Shown here piece by piece: positions 8,670 to 17,251 of a stretch of DNA of 33,105 nt (position 1 is its first letter; each line of letters begins with the position of its first letter). This DNA comes from Bradyrhizobium genosp. SA-3 (GTDB lineage Bacteria > Pseudomonadota > Alphaproteobacteria > Rhizobiales > Xanthobacteraceae): contig NZ_PSRT01000093.1 in NCBI RefSeq assembly GCF_004212635.1, positions 1 to 33,105 on the forward strand, in the 5' to 3' direction. Under the pieces are notes generated by a model. It was not told where the DNA came from and ran no database searches. It saw only the letters and a program-made list of their open reading frames with translations. The position numbers were made by a program, and so were the translations under genes.

Positions 8670-10373
8670 TCAAGTCTTTGAGTCGAACTTGTATGAGGCC
8701 TGAAAGAATGTACCCCAGCGCTCCATACTGTACTTCGCAAATGAGGGCGAGTGCTCGATGCAGCCGTTACCGCAGTGCATGGACCCGGCGTCCCTTTTGG
8801 TCCACATGGCCCAATAGCGGCCACCAAAGCCGACGCTGATGTTGCTGGTGACGAAGTAGGACAGCACGCCTTCAAGCTGGACGCCGCCGCCACCATTGCC
8901 GCGTTGTTCCGTGAACGTGGTCTCGGGACGCAGGAGGTGATTGTCTCGCCCGATGAAATCAGTCCAGGGCAGGTAAGCGACATCAGCGTTCAAGCGCCAA
9001 CGCTCGGTCAGCATGGTTTCGGCGCTCAGGCCGATCCGAGGTGCATTCCATTGAGTATCCTCGCTGCCAACGATCCTGTTGTCACCCGGCTTCAGACATC
9101 GATGCCGCGGATTAGCGAACTCAACGCAACCGATCGAGTCCGAGCTCTGGCCGTAATAGGTCCAGCCTATGAATCCACCGACTTTGTAGTTGGTGCTGCG
9201 CAGGAAATCGTAACCGACGTCGGCTGTGTAATATGTGAACCTTCCATTTGTCTGACCTGAAAGGGTGTTCTGGTAGGACCGTCCCTTGTGGGGTACCCAA
9301 TCTTCATCGTTAACTTTCCCTTTGTTGAAGCCCCCGATACCAAGGTTGCTCTTCAGGAACACTCCCAAGGGACTGTCAACACGGCCAAATAACTCCCCGG
9401 AGAACCCGTCCAGTCCATGATACGTGAGCCTTGATATCAGCAAGCCGGGATCTTGGTCTTGGTCCGCTGCGCTGTGATCCCACTGGAATCTTCCCCGGCT
9501 GAGCCAGAGCCGCGAGCCGCCTTCGAATGACCAGCCGGGCGCGTAGGGGATGGGCTGCACGCTCGTGGGTGCCTTCGTGTAGAGCGGAGCATTAGACCAT
9601 TCTGCGCCGTTTAGGTCGGCGTCGAAATGGTAGTTAAGGCCAATCCTTCCGATGTGGTAGTTGCTGGACAGGCTGGTTGTGTTCGCCGGCAGAATCGCAA
9701 ACGGCGGAAACTGCACTGTCGAAGCCGTCGCGACGCCCGGTCCGCCAAAGTGCAGATAGTCATACTCGACGTTCACCGACCATGCAGGCGCAATCGCTTG
9801 CTCGATGCCCAGCCCGATGACGCCACCGAGACGACCATAGTCGAAATGGGTTTTCTCCTGAGGCACGTAGCCGGCTTCAAAGTTGTTGACGACATCGCCT
9901 CTATTGTTTTGCCAGGCTACGCCTCCCTTGAGATACGCCAGCGTGTGGCCGAGTGCGCCAAAGGCGTAACCAATTCGGCCAGTCCCGGTGGCGAAGAGGT
10001 TGGGACCTGCGATGCAGTTTGCGCTCACAACCAGGCCCGAATGAGCGAGGCAGGTATTTGTGCCTTCGGAAACGACACCGCTGGCATCCAGTTCGACGCC
10101 AAACACCCAGCTGCTGTTCTGCCAATTGTAGCCGATCTGGCCACCCGCAAGAAATGCCGGGCTTTCCACGATACCGCCATAGATCGATGGACCGTAGGGA
10201 TTGCTGAAGGAGGTTCGGCCGTACCCACCGCCGACGTGTCCGCCGATATAGCCACCCGACCAGTTCCATACGACCAGCGGCAGCTTCGGTTCTGGCTCAA
10301 GGCGCGCGTTGGCCGCATCGCTGGCCATGACTGCAATTGTCGTGGCACCCAACAGAAGAACTCTCGATTTCAT
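8670..10373 (-). CDS. outer-membrane beta-barrel protein, two barrel-like halves
   Basis: A 567-residue exported protein. The start at 10373 has AGGG seven bases upstream and gives a typical signal peptide (MKSRVLLLGATTIAV, with cleavage near the following small residues); an in-frame ATG at 10400 lacks this. After the signal, WSGGYIGGHVGGGYG opens an Omp25/Omp31-like barrel domain common in rhizobia (to about residue 250, with NVEYDYLHFG and GLNYHF strands). The second half is another run of aromatic, alternating beta strands resembling an omptin-sized barrel. It would sit in the outer membrane as a channel or surface structure; its cargo is unknown. A sigma-54 promoter and a NifA-type site lie upstream, so it should be expressed in nitrogen-fixing bacteroids. 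Confidence 0.8.
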   Translation of the reverse strand: MKSRVLLLGATTIAVMASDAANARLEPEPKLPLVVWNWSGGYIGGHVGGGYGRTSFSNPYGPSIYGGIVESPAFLAGGQIGYNWQNSSWVFGVELDASGVVSEGTNTCLAHSGLVVSANCIAGPNLFATGTGRIGYAFGALGHTLAYLKGGVAWQNNRGDVVNNFEAGYVPQEKTHFDYGRLGGVIGLGIEQAIAPAWSVNVEYDYLHFGGPGVATASTVQFPPFAILPANTTSLSSNYHIGRIGLNYHFDADLNGAEWSNAPLYTKAPTSVQPIPYAPGWSFEGGSRLWLSRGRFQWDHSAADQDQDPGLLISRLTYHGLDGFSGELFGRVDSPLGVFLKSNLGIGGFNKGKVNDEDWVPHKGRSYQNTLSGQTNGRFTYYTADVGYDFLRSTNYKVGGFIGWTYYGQSSDSIGCVEFANPRHRCLKPGDNRIVGSEDTQWNAPRIGLSAETMLTERWRLNADVAYLPWTDFIGRDNHLLRPETTFTEQRGNGGGGVQLEGVLSYFVTSNISVGFGGRYWAMWTKRDAGSMHCGNGCIEHSPSFAKYSMERWGTFFQASYKFDSKT

Positions 10374-10521
10374 CAAAGACCCTGCACTTTCCCGGTCCAC
10401 ACCGGCTTCCTAAGATATCGCCGCACGGCAAATAGTCGGAGCAGACTGACACTCGCGGTAACGCGCGCCAGATCCGCTCCGAAAATCACCGCACTGCGTT
10501 AGGTGATGATGCACCGAAGGA

Positions 10522-10537
10522 AGCAACCCGCGTGCCG
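10522..10537 (-). promoter_or_regulatory. sigma-54 (-24/-12) promoter of the barrel gene
   Basis: The minus strand reads CGGCACGCGGGTTGCT: the invariant GG and GC are separated by exactly 10 bases, with GGCACG and TTGCT matching the RpoN consensus except for C instead of T before GG. It lies about 150 bases upstream of the start codon, pointing at the barrel gene. Confidence 0.7.
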
Positions 10538-10599
10538 AACTGAATTCGTATGTTTTTGCAGGAATTTCGTCGATTTGTTGCGTCATCTTGCTGACTAAT

Positions 10600-10615
10600 T
10601 GTCTCAAGTTTTACA
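10600..10615. promoter_or_regulatory. NifA upstream activator site (TGT-N10-ACA) for the barrel gene
   Basis: TGTCTCAAGTTTTACA is a perfect TGT-N10-ACA, the binding consensus of NifA. Its centre is about 70 bases upstream of the -24 element of the barrel promoter, a usual distance for DNA-looping activation. Confidence 0.65.
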
Positions 10616-10724
10616 ATCGGAGCTTCCGACAGTCCCTTCATCGCCGAATAATTTGCAAGGTAGGCTCTAATGCGCGACGTGCATCTGTCGTGGAGTGGTC
10701 GCGCGGACGCGCCGCTCGCGCATT

Positions 10725-11690
10725 CTGCCCTCCGAACCGGAGCATATCTTGTGCTTCGCGCAGACCCGGAGCGGCAAAGGCGTCGGCCTCGTCATCCCGT
10801 CGCTGCTGACTTGGCCAGGATCTGCGATCGCACACGACATCAAGGGCGAGAACTGGCAGCGCTTCCGTGCCCGGCACGGCCGCGTACTTCTCTTCGATCC
10901 GACCAATGCGAAGTCATCAGCCTACAACCCGTTGCTGGAGGTTAGGCACGGCGAGCGGGAGGTGCGCGATGTCCAGAACATTGCCGACATCCTCGTCGAC
11001 CCCGAAAGGCAGCCTCGAGAAGCGAAACCATTGGGAGAAGACCAGTCACACGCTCCTGGTTGGCGCGATTCTCCACGTCCTCTACGCCGAGGAGGACAAG
11101 ACGCTCGCCGGCGTCGCAGCCTTCCTGTCCGATCCCAAGCGGCCGATCGAATCGACGCTTGCGGCGATGATGCTGACCGCGCATCTCGGCGAGGCCGGCG
11201 TCCATCCGGTCGTTGCCTCCGCCGCGCGCGAACTGCTGAACAAGTCCGGCAACGAGCGCTCCGGTGTCCTGAGCACCGCGATGTCGGTCCTCAGCCTCTA
11301 TCGAGATCCCGTGGTGGCCGAGGTGACGCGACGCTGCGACTGGCGGATCAGTGACATCGTCGGCGGAGACCGAGCGACCACGCTGTACCTCGTCGTACCG
11401 CCATCGGACATCAACCGCACCAAGCGGCTGATCCGGCTGATCCTCAACCAGATCGGCCGCCGCCTGACCGAGCATCTCCAGGCCAAGGCCAGGCGGCGCC
11501 GGCTCCTCCTGATGCTCGACGACTTCCTGGCGCTCGGCCGGCTCGATTTCCTTGAGTCGGCGCTCGCCTTCATGGCTGGTTACGGCATCAAGAGTTTTCT
11601 GATCGCCCAGTCGCTGAACCAGATCAAGAAGGTCTACGGGCCAAACAACTCGATCCTCGACAACTGTCATGTCCAGGTCCCGGCGACGAT
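10725..11690 (+). pseudogene. traG/virD4-like conjugal coupling protein, broken remnant
   Basis: Coupling proteins of type IV secretion/conjugation systems are hexameric inner-membrane ATPases that hand DNA to the transfer channel. The fragment keeps the Walker A (TRSGKGVG) in one frame. From about 11005 the protein continues in another frame (SLEKRNHWEKTSHTLLVGA), with a Walker B region LLLMLDDFLALGRLDF and SLNQIKKVYGPNNSILDN. One extra A in the run at 11004-11007 explains the shift. The N-terminal membrane region (about 150 residues) is missing, and similarity ends abruptly after the NCHV motif near 11672. The gene is therefore dead in three ways: truncated at both ends and frameshifted. 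It marks past conjugative DNA in this island. Confidence 0.8.
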
Positions 11691-12062
11691 CTCGGATTGT
11701 GAGGCAGGCATGGTCGCGAAGAAGAAAGCTCAGATGTCGGTCTATTTGTATCGACCACTTCAAGCCGATTCAGCGAACGGATCGTATGGGCAGTCCATAC
11801 GTACAGTTCTCAACCATCGGGCCAGCCCGCCGCAAAGCGTCTTCCCTCGGAGGCTTACTGACATATGGCATTTAAATCATGTTCACCGCCACTCCGTGGC
11901 TGTTCGGCATAGCGCGGACATACGCGCAGCACCAACGAACGAAAATGATCTGTCGCTCAACTGCGAGCGCTAGGCGGGTCCAACCCCGCTCCGCAAGCAA
12001 GAGACCTCTCGATAGCCAGACTTGTTGCAAAGCGCGCGCACCGTGTCCGAGGTGCGACGATG

Positions 12063-12078
12063 TGTGAAGATGCGAACA
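12063..12078. promoter_or_regulatory. NifA upstream activator site (TGT-N10-ACA) for the M16 pair
   Basis: TGTGAAGATGCGAACA matches TGT-N10-ACA exactly. It lies about 45 bases upstream of a sigma-54 promoter that points to the M16 peptidase genes. Confidence 0.65.
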
Positions 12079-12121
12079 GGCTGCTTTGGGCGGCCAAGTT
12101 GTAATTCAAAGAGTTCCTTCT

Positions 12122-12137
12122 TGGCACGACTAATGCT
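12122..12137 (+). promoter_or_regulatory. sigma-54 (-24/-12) promoter of the M16 pair
   Basis: TGGCACGACTAATGCT: a perfect -24 block TGGCACG, and GC exactly 10 bases after GG; the -12 block is ATGC rather than TTGC. Predicted transcription start is near 12148, some 70 bases before the first possible start codon. Confidence 0.7.
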
Positions 12138-12220
12138 TTGGGTTGGCCGGCGACGCCGCCGGACCAGGATAATACCCTCGAGCAAGCGCGGCGATATCCA
12201 AAGAATGGAGCAGCAGATAG

Positions 12221-13780
12221 ATGACATTGATCATGATCTCATTCCTCATCCAGAAACAACTGCAATGGAGCTTGCAAAAACTCGTGCCACTCCAGCGGCG
12301 GATGAACCATGCCGATAACAATGCCGCGTCCAACCACCCGCCCCACCGTGCTTTCGTTCCAGTTCGAGTGCTGTCAAGGCTGCCGACATCTTCATCTCGA
12401 TCGGTCGCGTGCTTTCTAGCGTTGGTCCTGACCTGCGCCTTCTTGACAGATGGCATGTCAGCCGAGGCTCCTTCGAGCTCCGTGAGGCTCTCCAGCTTTA
12501 CGCTTGACAACGGCCTGCAGGTGGTCGTGATCCCGGACCATCGCACACCGGTGGTGACGCAGATGATCTGGTACAAGGTAGGCTCCGCTGACGAGACGGC
12601 GGGCAAATCGGGGCTTGCACATTTCCTCGAGCACCTGATGTTCAAGGGCACCTCGAAGCATCCGGTCGGCGAATTCTCCCAGACGGTGCATCGCACCGGA
12701 GGCAACGAGAACGCCTCAACCTCGGTCGACTACACCAACTACTATCAGCAGGTGCTGCGCGAGCAGTTGCCGACCATGATGAAATTCGAGGCCGATCGCA
12801 TGACCGGGCTCGTGCTCAAGGACGACAACGTGCTGCCCGAGCGCGACGTCGTGCTCGAAGAACGCAACATGCGCGTTGCCAACAGTCCCGCGGCGCGGCT
12901 GAGCGAGCAAATTCAGAGGGCACTCTACCTCAATCACCCCTATGGACGGCCGATCATCGGTTGGCGGCAAGAGATCGAAAAATTGGATCGCGAGGATGCC
13001 CTGGCTTTCTACCGCCGCTTCTATGCGCCGAACAACGCGATCCTGGTGATCGCCGGCGACGTCGAGGTCGCGGACGTACGCCCGCTGGTCGAGCGCAATT
13101 TCGGTCCGATCCCGGCACAGCCGGCGATCCCCGCGCAACGCATCCGTCCGCAGGAGCCGGAGCCGGCCGCTCCGCGCACCGTTACGCTGTCGGATCCGCG
13201 CGTCGAGCAGCCCAGCGTGCACCGCCATTATGTGGTGCCCTCGGCGATGACCGCCGCAGCCGGCGAGAGCGCCGCGCTTCACGTGCTCGCGCAACTGATG
13301 GGCAGGGACTACAACTCTTATCTTTACCGCGCACTCGTCGTCGACAAACCGCTCGCGGTCTCGGCCAGCGCCAGCTATTGGGACATCTCGCTCGACCCGA
13401 GCGAGTTCTCGATCTCGGCCTCGCCCAAGCAGGGTGTCAGCTTCGCGGAGGTCGAGCAGGTGATCGACGACGTCATCGCGGACATCGTAAAGAAGCCGAT
13501 TGGCGCCGAGGATCTCGAGCGGGTCAAGACCCAGCTCATCGCCCGGGCAATCTACGCCCAAGACGATCAGGCGGTGTTGGCGAGCTTGTATGGCAGAGCG
13601 TTGACGATAGGCCTGTCCACCGAGGACATCCGCAGCTGGCCTGATCGCATCCGCGCCGTCACCGCCGAACAGGTGCGCGCCGCCGCGCAAAAATGGCTCG
13701 AGAAGAAGCGCTCGGTCACCGGCTACCTGATCAAGGATACCGCCACCGCCACCGCCAAGCGCGAGGAGAAGCGTTCGTGA
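12221..13780 (+). CDS. M16-family zinc metallopeptidase, catalytic subunit
   Basis: Zinc peptidase of the pitrilysin/processing-peptidase family. Numbered from 12221, the inverted zinc motif is HFLEH at 134-138, with the third ligand expected at Glu213/214 in VLEERNMR, about 75 residues later as usual. A hydrophobic segment (VACFLALVLTCAFL, 62-75) followed by SAEA suggests export to the periplasm. The start is uncertain: 12221 has GGAG ten bases before it but gives an unusually long N-region; ATG 12302 or a nearby GTG are alternatives. The second gene overlaps its stop by three bases, typical of the two-gene periplasmic M16B pairs. Third codon positions are much richer in G/C than the flanking DNA, resembling a core-chromosome gene. 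The upstream NifA/sigma-54 promoter predicts nodule expression. Confidence 0.88.
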   Translation: MTLIMISFLIQKQLQWSLQKLVPLQRRMNHADNNAASNHPPHRAFVPVRVLSRLPTSSSRSVACFLALVLTCAFLTDGMSAEAPSSSVRLSSFTLDNGLQVVVIPDHRTPVVTQMIWYKVGSADETAGKSGLAHFLEHLMFKGTSKHPVGEFSQTVHRTGGNENASTSVDYTNYYQQVLREQLPTMMKFEADRMTGLVLKDDNVLPERDVVLEERNMRVANSPAARLSEQIQRALYLNHPYGRPIIGWRQEIEKLDREDALAFYRRFYAPNNAILVIAGDVEVADVRPLVERNFGPIPAQPAIPAQRIRPQEPEPAAPRTVTLSDPRVEQPSVHRHYVVPSAMTAAAGESAALHVLAQLMGRDYNSYLYRALVVDKPLAVSASASYWDISLDPSEFSISASPKQGVSFAEVEQVIDDVIADIVKKPIGAEDLERVKTQLIARAIYAQDDQAVLASLYGRALTIGLSTEDIRSWPDRIRAVTAEQVRAAAQKWLEKKRSVTGYLIKDTATATAKREEKRS

Positions 13781-15150
13781 CCTATCCGTTCCTCCGCATG
13801 CGCGGCATCGCGCTCTCCGTCGTGACCTCCGTGACGCTCTCCTTGGCGTCCATCTCGCCCTCGCAGGCGGCCGCCAAGATCCAGCACCTGATCTCGCCGG
13901 GCGGCATCGAAGCCTGGTTCGTGCAGGACGCAACCGTGCCGCTGATCGCCATGGAATATTCCTTCGCCGGCGGCTCGGCGCAGGATCCCAAGGACAAGTC
14001 GGGCGTCTCCAACCTCGTCGGCGACCTCCTCGACGAGGGCTCCGGCGATCTCGACTCCAAGACCTTCCATGAACGGCTCGACCGCCGCGCCATCGAGCTC
14101 TCCTTCAACGCCACCCGCGACACCCTCCGCGGCAGCCTGCGCATGTTGCGCGACAACAAGGACGAGGCCTTCGACCTGCTACGGATGGCTTTGACCTCGC
14201 CGCATTTCGACACCGCCGATGTCGAGCGCATCCGCTCGCAGGTCATCTCGGGACTGCGCCGCGAGACCACCAATCCGACATCGCTGGCGAGCCGCAAGTT
14301 CCTCGAGGTCGCCTTCGGCGATCACCCGTACGGCCAGCAGACCAACGGCAACCTCGATAACGTGCCCACCATCACGGTCGCCGACTTGAAGGACTATGTC
14401 GGCCGCGTGCTCGCCAAGGATGGGCTGAAGATCGCGGTGGTCGGCGACGTCGATCCGACCACGCTCGGCAAGCTGCTCGACCACACCTTTGGTAGCCTCC
14501 CCGCCAAGGCCAACCTCACGCCGGTCCCCGACGTCGAGGCCGCAAAGCCGCCGCAACGCGCCTTCGTGACGCTCGACGTGCCGCAGACCGTGATCACCTT
14601 CGGTGGCCCCGGCGTGAAGCGCAGCGATCCCAACTTCATGGCGGCCTATGTCGTCAACCACATCCTCGGCGGTGGTGGATTGTCCTCCCGGCTCTATCGC
14701 GAGGTCCGCGAGAAGCGCGGGCTGGCCTATTCCGTGTACGAATCGCTGCTGTGGATGGAGCATTCGGCGCTGTTCATCGGCAATACCGGCACGCGCGCCG
14801 ACCGCGCCGGCGACACCATCGACGCCATCGAGAAGGAAGTCCGCCGCATCGCCGAGGAGGGCCCGACACAGAAGGAGCTCGATGAGGCCAAGTCCTACCT
14901 CAAGGGCTCGCAGATGCTGGCGCTCGACTCTTCCTCCAAGCTCGCGCAGGAGCTGTTGCAGTATCAGGAGGACAAGCTGCCGATCGGCTATATCGAGAAG
15001 CGCAACGCCATCATCGATGCCGTGACGATGGACGACGCCAAGCAGGCTGCCAAACGCCTGTGGGGTCAGGGCCTCCTTACCGTCGTCGTCGGCCGGGCAC
15101 CCCAGGCGGCCGCGCAGCCCGCCGCAGCGACCCCGCCGAAGTCGGACTGA
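13777..15150 (+). CDS. M16-family peptidase, non-catalytic partner subunit
   Basis: Second member of an M16 pair, 457 residues from the GTG at 13777, which overlaps the preceding TGA (GTGA); ATG 13798 is an alternative. An N-terminal hydrophobic stretch (IALSVVTSVTLSLASI) ending in SQAAA indicates export. The region where the partner carries HxxEH reads LVGDLLDEG, so there are no zinc ligands. The substrate-binding RLYREVREKRGLAYSV with the family's R/Y signature is intact. In M16B pairs, one subunit supplies the zinc site and the other this R/Y motif, and both are needed. It therefore completes a heterodimeric peptidase that would digest peptides in the periplasm. The C-terminus is rich in Ala and Pro. 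Confidence 0.88.
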   Translation: MTYPFLRMRGIALSVVTSVTLSLASISPSQAAAKIQHLISPGGIEAWFVQDATVPLIAMEYSFAGGSAQDPKDKSGVSNLVGDLLDEGSGDLDSKTFHERLDRRAIELSFNATRDTLRGSLRMLRDNKDEAFDLLRMALTSPHFDTADVERIRSQVISGLRRETTNPTSLASRKFLEVAFGDHPYGQQTNGNLDNVPTITVADLKDYVGRVLAKDGLKIAVVGDVDPTTLGKLLDHTFGSLPAKANLTPVPDVEAAKPPQRAFVTLDVPQTVITFGGPGVKRSDPNFMAAYVVNHILGGGGLSSRLYREVREKRGLAYSVYESLLWMEHSALFIGNTGTRADRAGDTIDAIEKEVRRIAEEGPTQKELDEAKSYLKGSQMLALDSSSKLAQELLQYQEDKLPIGYIEKRNAIIDAVTMDDAKQAAKRLWGQGLLTVVVGRAPQAAAQPAAATPPKSD

Positions 15151-15487
15151 AGTGCCTCATGGCCAGCAGAGCTCCATAAGTCGAGTTCGGCACCTCCCAT
15201 CTGTAAGATATGTGGCGCTTCGCGGCCCAGCGGAAACCGCGTCGCGCCGCGTAGCGTTCTCAACGGCAAAACAAGGAGACGATGCATTTTGGCTCTAGAG
15301 GATCGCTGGCACGGGGCTAGACTGCATTTGTTGACAATGAGCATTTTGAACCCGGAGGGCCGCCGGCAGTATCGTCGGCGCCTCCTTCAAGGAGAAGCGG
15401 ATGAGGATTGGGCTGCCCTTTGTCGCGACTAGCGTCCGGGCCACGTCGCGGCTTGTGTAGCGGGCCGTACTCCGCGGGAGAGCGTCA
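15151..15487. other. gap with no recognised gene
   Basis: No gene is seen. A TGGCACG at 15311 resembles a -24 box, but there is no GC at the required distance, so it is not called a promoter. No terminator hairpin follows the M16 pair. Confidence 0.4.
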
Positions 15488-15760
15488 ATGCAGAATTGGA
15501 AGAGCGAACTCGATGCGCTCGTCGCTGAAGCGATGGCTTTCGCCGGATCGCTGAAGGTGGAGATCGGGCAGCCCCGGCCTCAACTGAAAGAAGTCATCGA
15601 GCGGGATCGCGTCAGCCTGCCCGACTATGGTGGCAGCGAACGCGATCAAATTAGGAAGCGGGTCGAGAGCTTCAAAGCGCACCAAGAGCGCTTCATGCGC
15701 GAGCGCGAGGAATATGCCAATTCGCTGCTGCGCCGGATCAGGCCGATCACCAAAGCTTAG
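15488..15760 (+). CDS. small charged hypothetical protein
   Basis: A 90-residue soluble protein of unknown function. GGGAGAG lies just before the ATG. The second half (RDQIRKRVESFKAHQERF onward) is strongly charged and should form an amphipathic or coiled-coil helix. There is no signal peptide, membrane segment or cysteine. It stands alone between the M16 pair and an IS remnant. The good ribosome site and G/C-rich third positions favour a real gene; I cannot assign a role. Confidence 0.6.
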   Translation: MQNWKSELDALVAEAMAFAGSLKVEIGQPRPQLKEVIERDRVSLPDYGGSERDQIRKRVESFKAHQERFMREREEYANSLLRRIRPITKA

Positions 15761-16128
15761 AAGAGTTCGTTGAACCTTTTCACGAGCCCGCAGGCCGCTT
15801 TAGTTATGCAGCTCAAGCAGTGCTCGAGGGCAAACCTGTGGGCCGAGAGTTTTCCGCCATTTCGGTCATTGATAAGCTGACCCTAGACTTGCGGACCTCT
15901 CGAACCGGCGCATTCCGGAGAGGTAAAGTTCCCAGGCTCTCGTGGTGCCAGGGTTTTTCCGCCGCACATGTGCCCCCATTACGCTAAAAAGAGGCGTTCT
16001 TTTCTACAAGTCGCGGGATCTTGCTCCGAACTGCGGCGTCGTCACGCTCGGGCGTTTTTTCGAAAGTGCCGATCGGCAGACGGATTGCGACCAGCTATTT
16101 GGCACACAGGTCGCGATTATATCCCGCG

Positions 16129-16218
16129 GCCATAACGCGAAAATTCCGCCGCGCCCTCATCTCCGGCCAGAAGCGCGGGTTGTTCGGCGCGATCACGCGC
16201 GAGGTACGCCGCCACTTG
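16129..16218 (+). pseudogene. transposase remnant (IS5-like)
   Basis: In one plus frame, RALISGQKRGLFGAITREVRR resembles the (R)VYISGQKR...IKRELRRR segment just before the last catalytic region of IS5-type transposases, and a neighbouring frame gives SRGHNA, which precedes it in intact copies. Only this piece is recognisable, across a frameshift. The rest of 15761-16400 shows no gene. Confidence 0.4.
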
Positions 16219-16401
16219 AAATTGACCCCATCATCGCAGACCTCAAGTGGATCTGGCGGCCTTACGATTGCCGAAAGCTGGCCAGTCTCGCAACTTCGAC
16301 ATTGCAAAGCGGCGATTGGGCCGATCCCGACGGCGCCGACGTTAAGAATTCTTTGAGAGCACGTTCATCTTGAGAACGCCGAACGAGCGTCAGACTTCCG
16401 C

Positions 16402-16423
16402 CCGGCCTCCGAAAGGAGGCCGG
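16402..16423. terminator. perfect GC-rich hairpin
   Basis: CCGGCCTCC-GAAA-GGAGGCCGG: a 9-bp perfect stem with a GAAA tetraloop. It has the shape of an intrinsic terminator, but no long T-run follows on either strand (ACTGTTT on the plus side). It is 135 bases beyond the end of the minus-strand small secreted gene. Confidence 0.45.
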
Positions 16424-16558
16424 ACTGTTTCGCCACAAACAGCTCTCGCAAATCCCGAACGATTTGAATCGGATGCTAACGCTTCACCGTGGCCGCTGTT
16501 CGCAGAAAACCTCAGCCACAGTTGCCAACCAGAGCTTTGTGGGGCGTACGCGCTGGCT

Positions 16559-16858
16559 TCAGTCGGTGTCGGCGCTGCCACCATTTGCCGAATCGTCAAT
16601 AATTGCTTTGGACGGGGCCGTGCCGGTGGTGCCGGTCGTACCCTTAGTCCCCTTAGTTGATTTTATGCCCACCTTTCCGCCCACGGAGCCGGGGTGCGCG
16701 CTCAAAACCTCATCATCGATCTTGGTGCCCTGTGTTTTCTTGCCTTGCAAGCCGCTGTGGGGCTTCGTGGACTCGGAAGGAAGTGCTTGCGCGAGGACAG
16801 GGCCGACAAGCAAGGCCGAAAGGGCGCATGCGATGGCAGAGGTTTTCACTAAGTTCAT
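16559..16858 (-). CDS. small secreted Gly/Thr-rich protein
   Basis: A 99-residue protein starting at ATG 16858, with AGGAG a few bases upstream. Residues 1-24 form a clear signal peptide (MNLVKTSAIACALSALLVGP, cleavage after VLAQA or nearby). The mature part is hydrophilic and low in complexity, with a short repeat KGTKGTTGTTGT near residues 71-82. There are no cysteines and no known domain. It is probably periplasmic or secreted; similar short exported proteins are frequent in Bradyrhizobium but have no known function. An imperfect palindrome lies in its upstream region. A longer in-frame start at 16939 would bury the signal peptide and is rejected. Confidence 0.65.
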   Translation of the reverse strand: MNLVKTSAIACALSALLVGPVLAQALPSESTKPHSGLQGKKTQGTKIDDEVLSAHPGSVGGKVGIKSTKGTKGTTGTTGTAPSKAIIDDSANGGSADTD

Positions 16859-16904
16859 CCAAATCTCCTGGATTGCTTCGCGATGAGACGATTCGGTGAC
16901 TTCC

Positions 16905-16957
16905 CGCCATTCGCATGCACCGGACCGATCGCATCGCATAAGATGGTGCGAATGGCG
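16905..16957. repeat. inverted repeat upstream of the small secreted gene
   Basis: CGCCATTCGCA (16905-16915) and its exact complement TGCGAATGGCG (16947-16957) flank 31 bases. It is 47 bases upstream of the ATG at 16858, so it could form a leader hairpin or be an operator. The remaining bases between 16859 and 17251 show no gene. Confidence 0.5.
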
Positions 16958-17251
16958 AAGGGTGCATCAATCTGCTTCGTGTGGTCATCGTGTAGGGATT
17001 TCGGGGCAATTTCGCGGAAATGCCCACCGCATATGCGGCGACACGCAACCCGCACGGCAACGTGCGGAGGGCGACGTGGCGGTGCTTTGCTTAGTCTCAC
17101 CTTCGGATCAATCCAAGAGGCTCGCCTTTTCTATGGCGGCGGACAAAAGGAAACTTGGCTCGGTTTCGCGGAAATCATGCTCAAGAAAGAACCTAAACCG
17201 CGATGGTGATTGATCCTTTGGCGCGCTGCCTTCGCGAGCCCCTTCATCTTC

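Noticed and set aside
10942..11763. Long minus-strand frame opposite the traG remnant
   Set aside because: The plus strand carries the recognisable ATPase motifs; the minus frame is an antisense shadow.
12716..13933. Long minus-strand frame opposite the M16 pair
   Set aside because: It is Arg-rich shadow translation of high-GC coding DNA; both plus-strand genes have clear motifs.
15311..15325. TGGCACG resembling a sigma-54 -24 box
   Set aside because: No GC at N10 after GG; the next TGC is three bases too far, and no NifA site is nearby.
16100..16114. TGGCACACAGGTCGC as a sigma-54 promoter
   Set aside because: Spacing is right, but it lies inside an IS remnant, has a TCGC -12 block, no NifA site and no gene close downstream.
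16095..16307. 70-codon minus frame with CxxC near its start
   Set aside because: TTG start without ribosome site, and it overlaps a better transposase match on the other strand.
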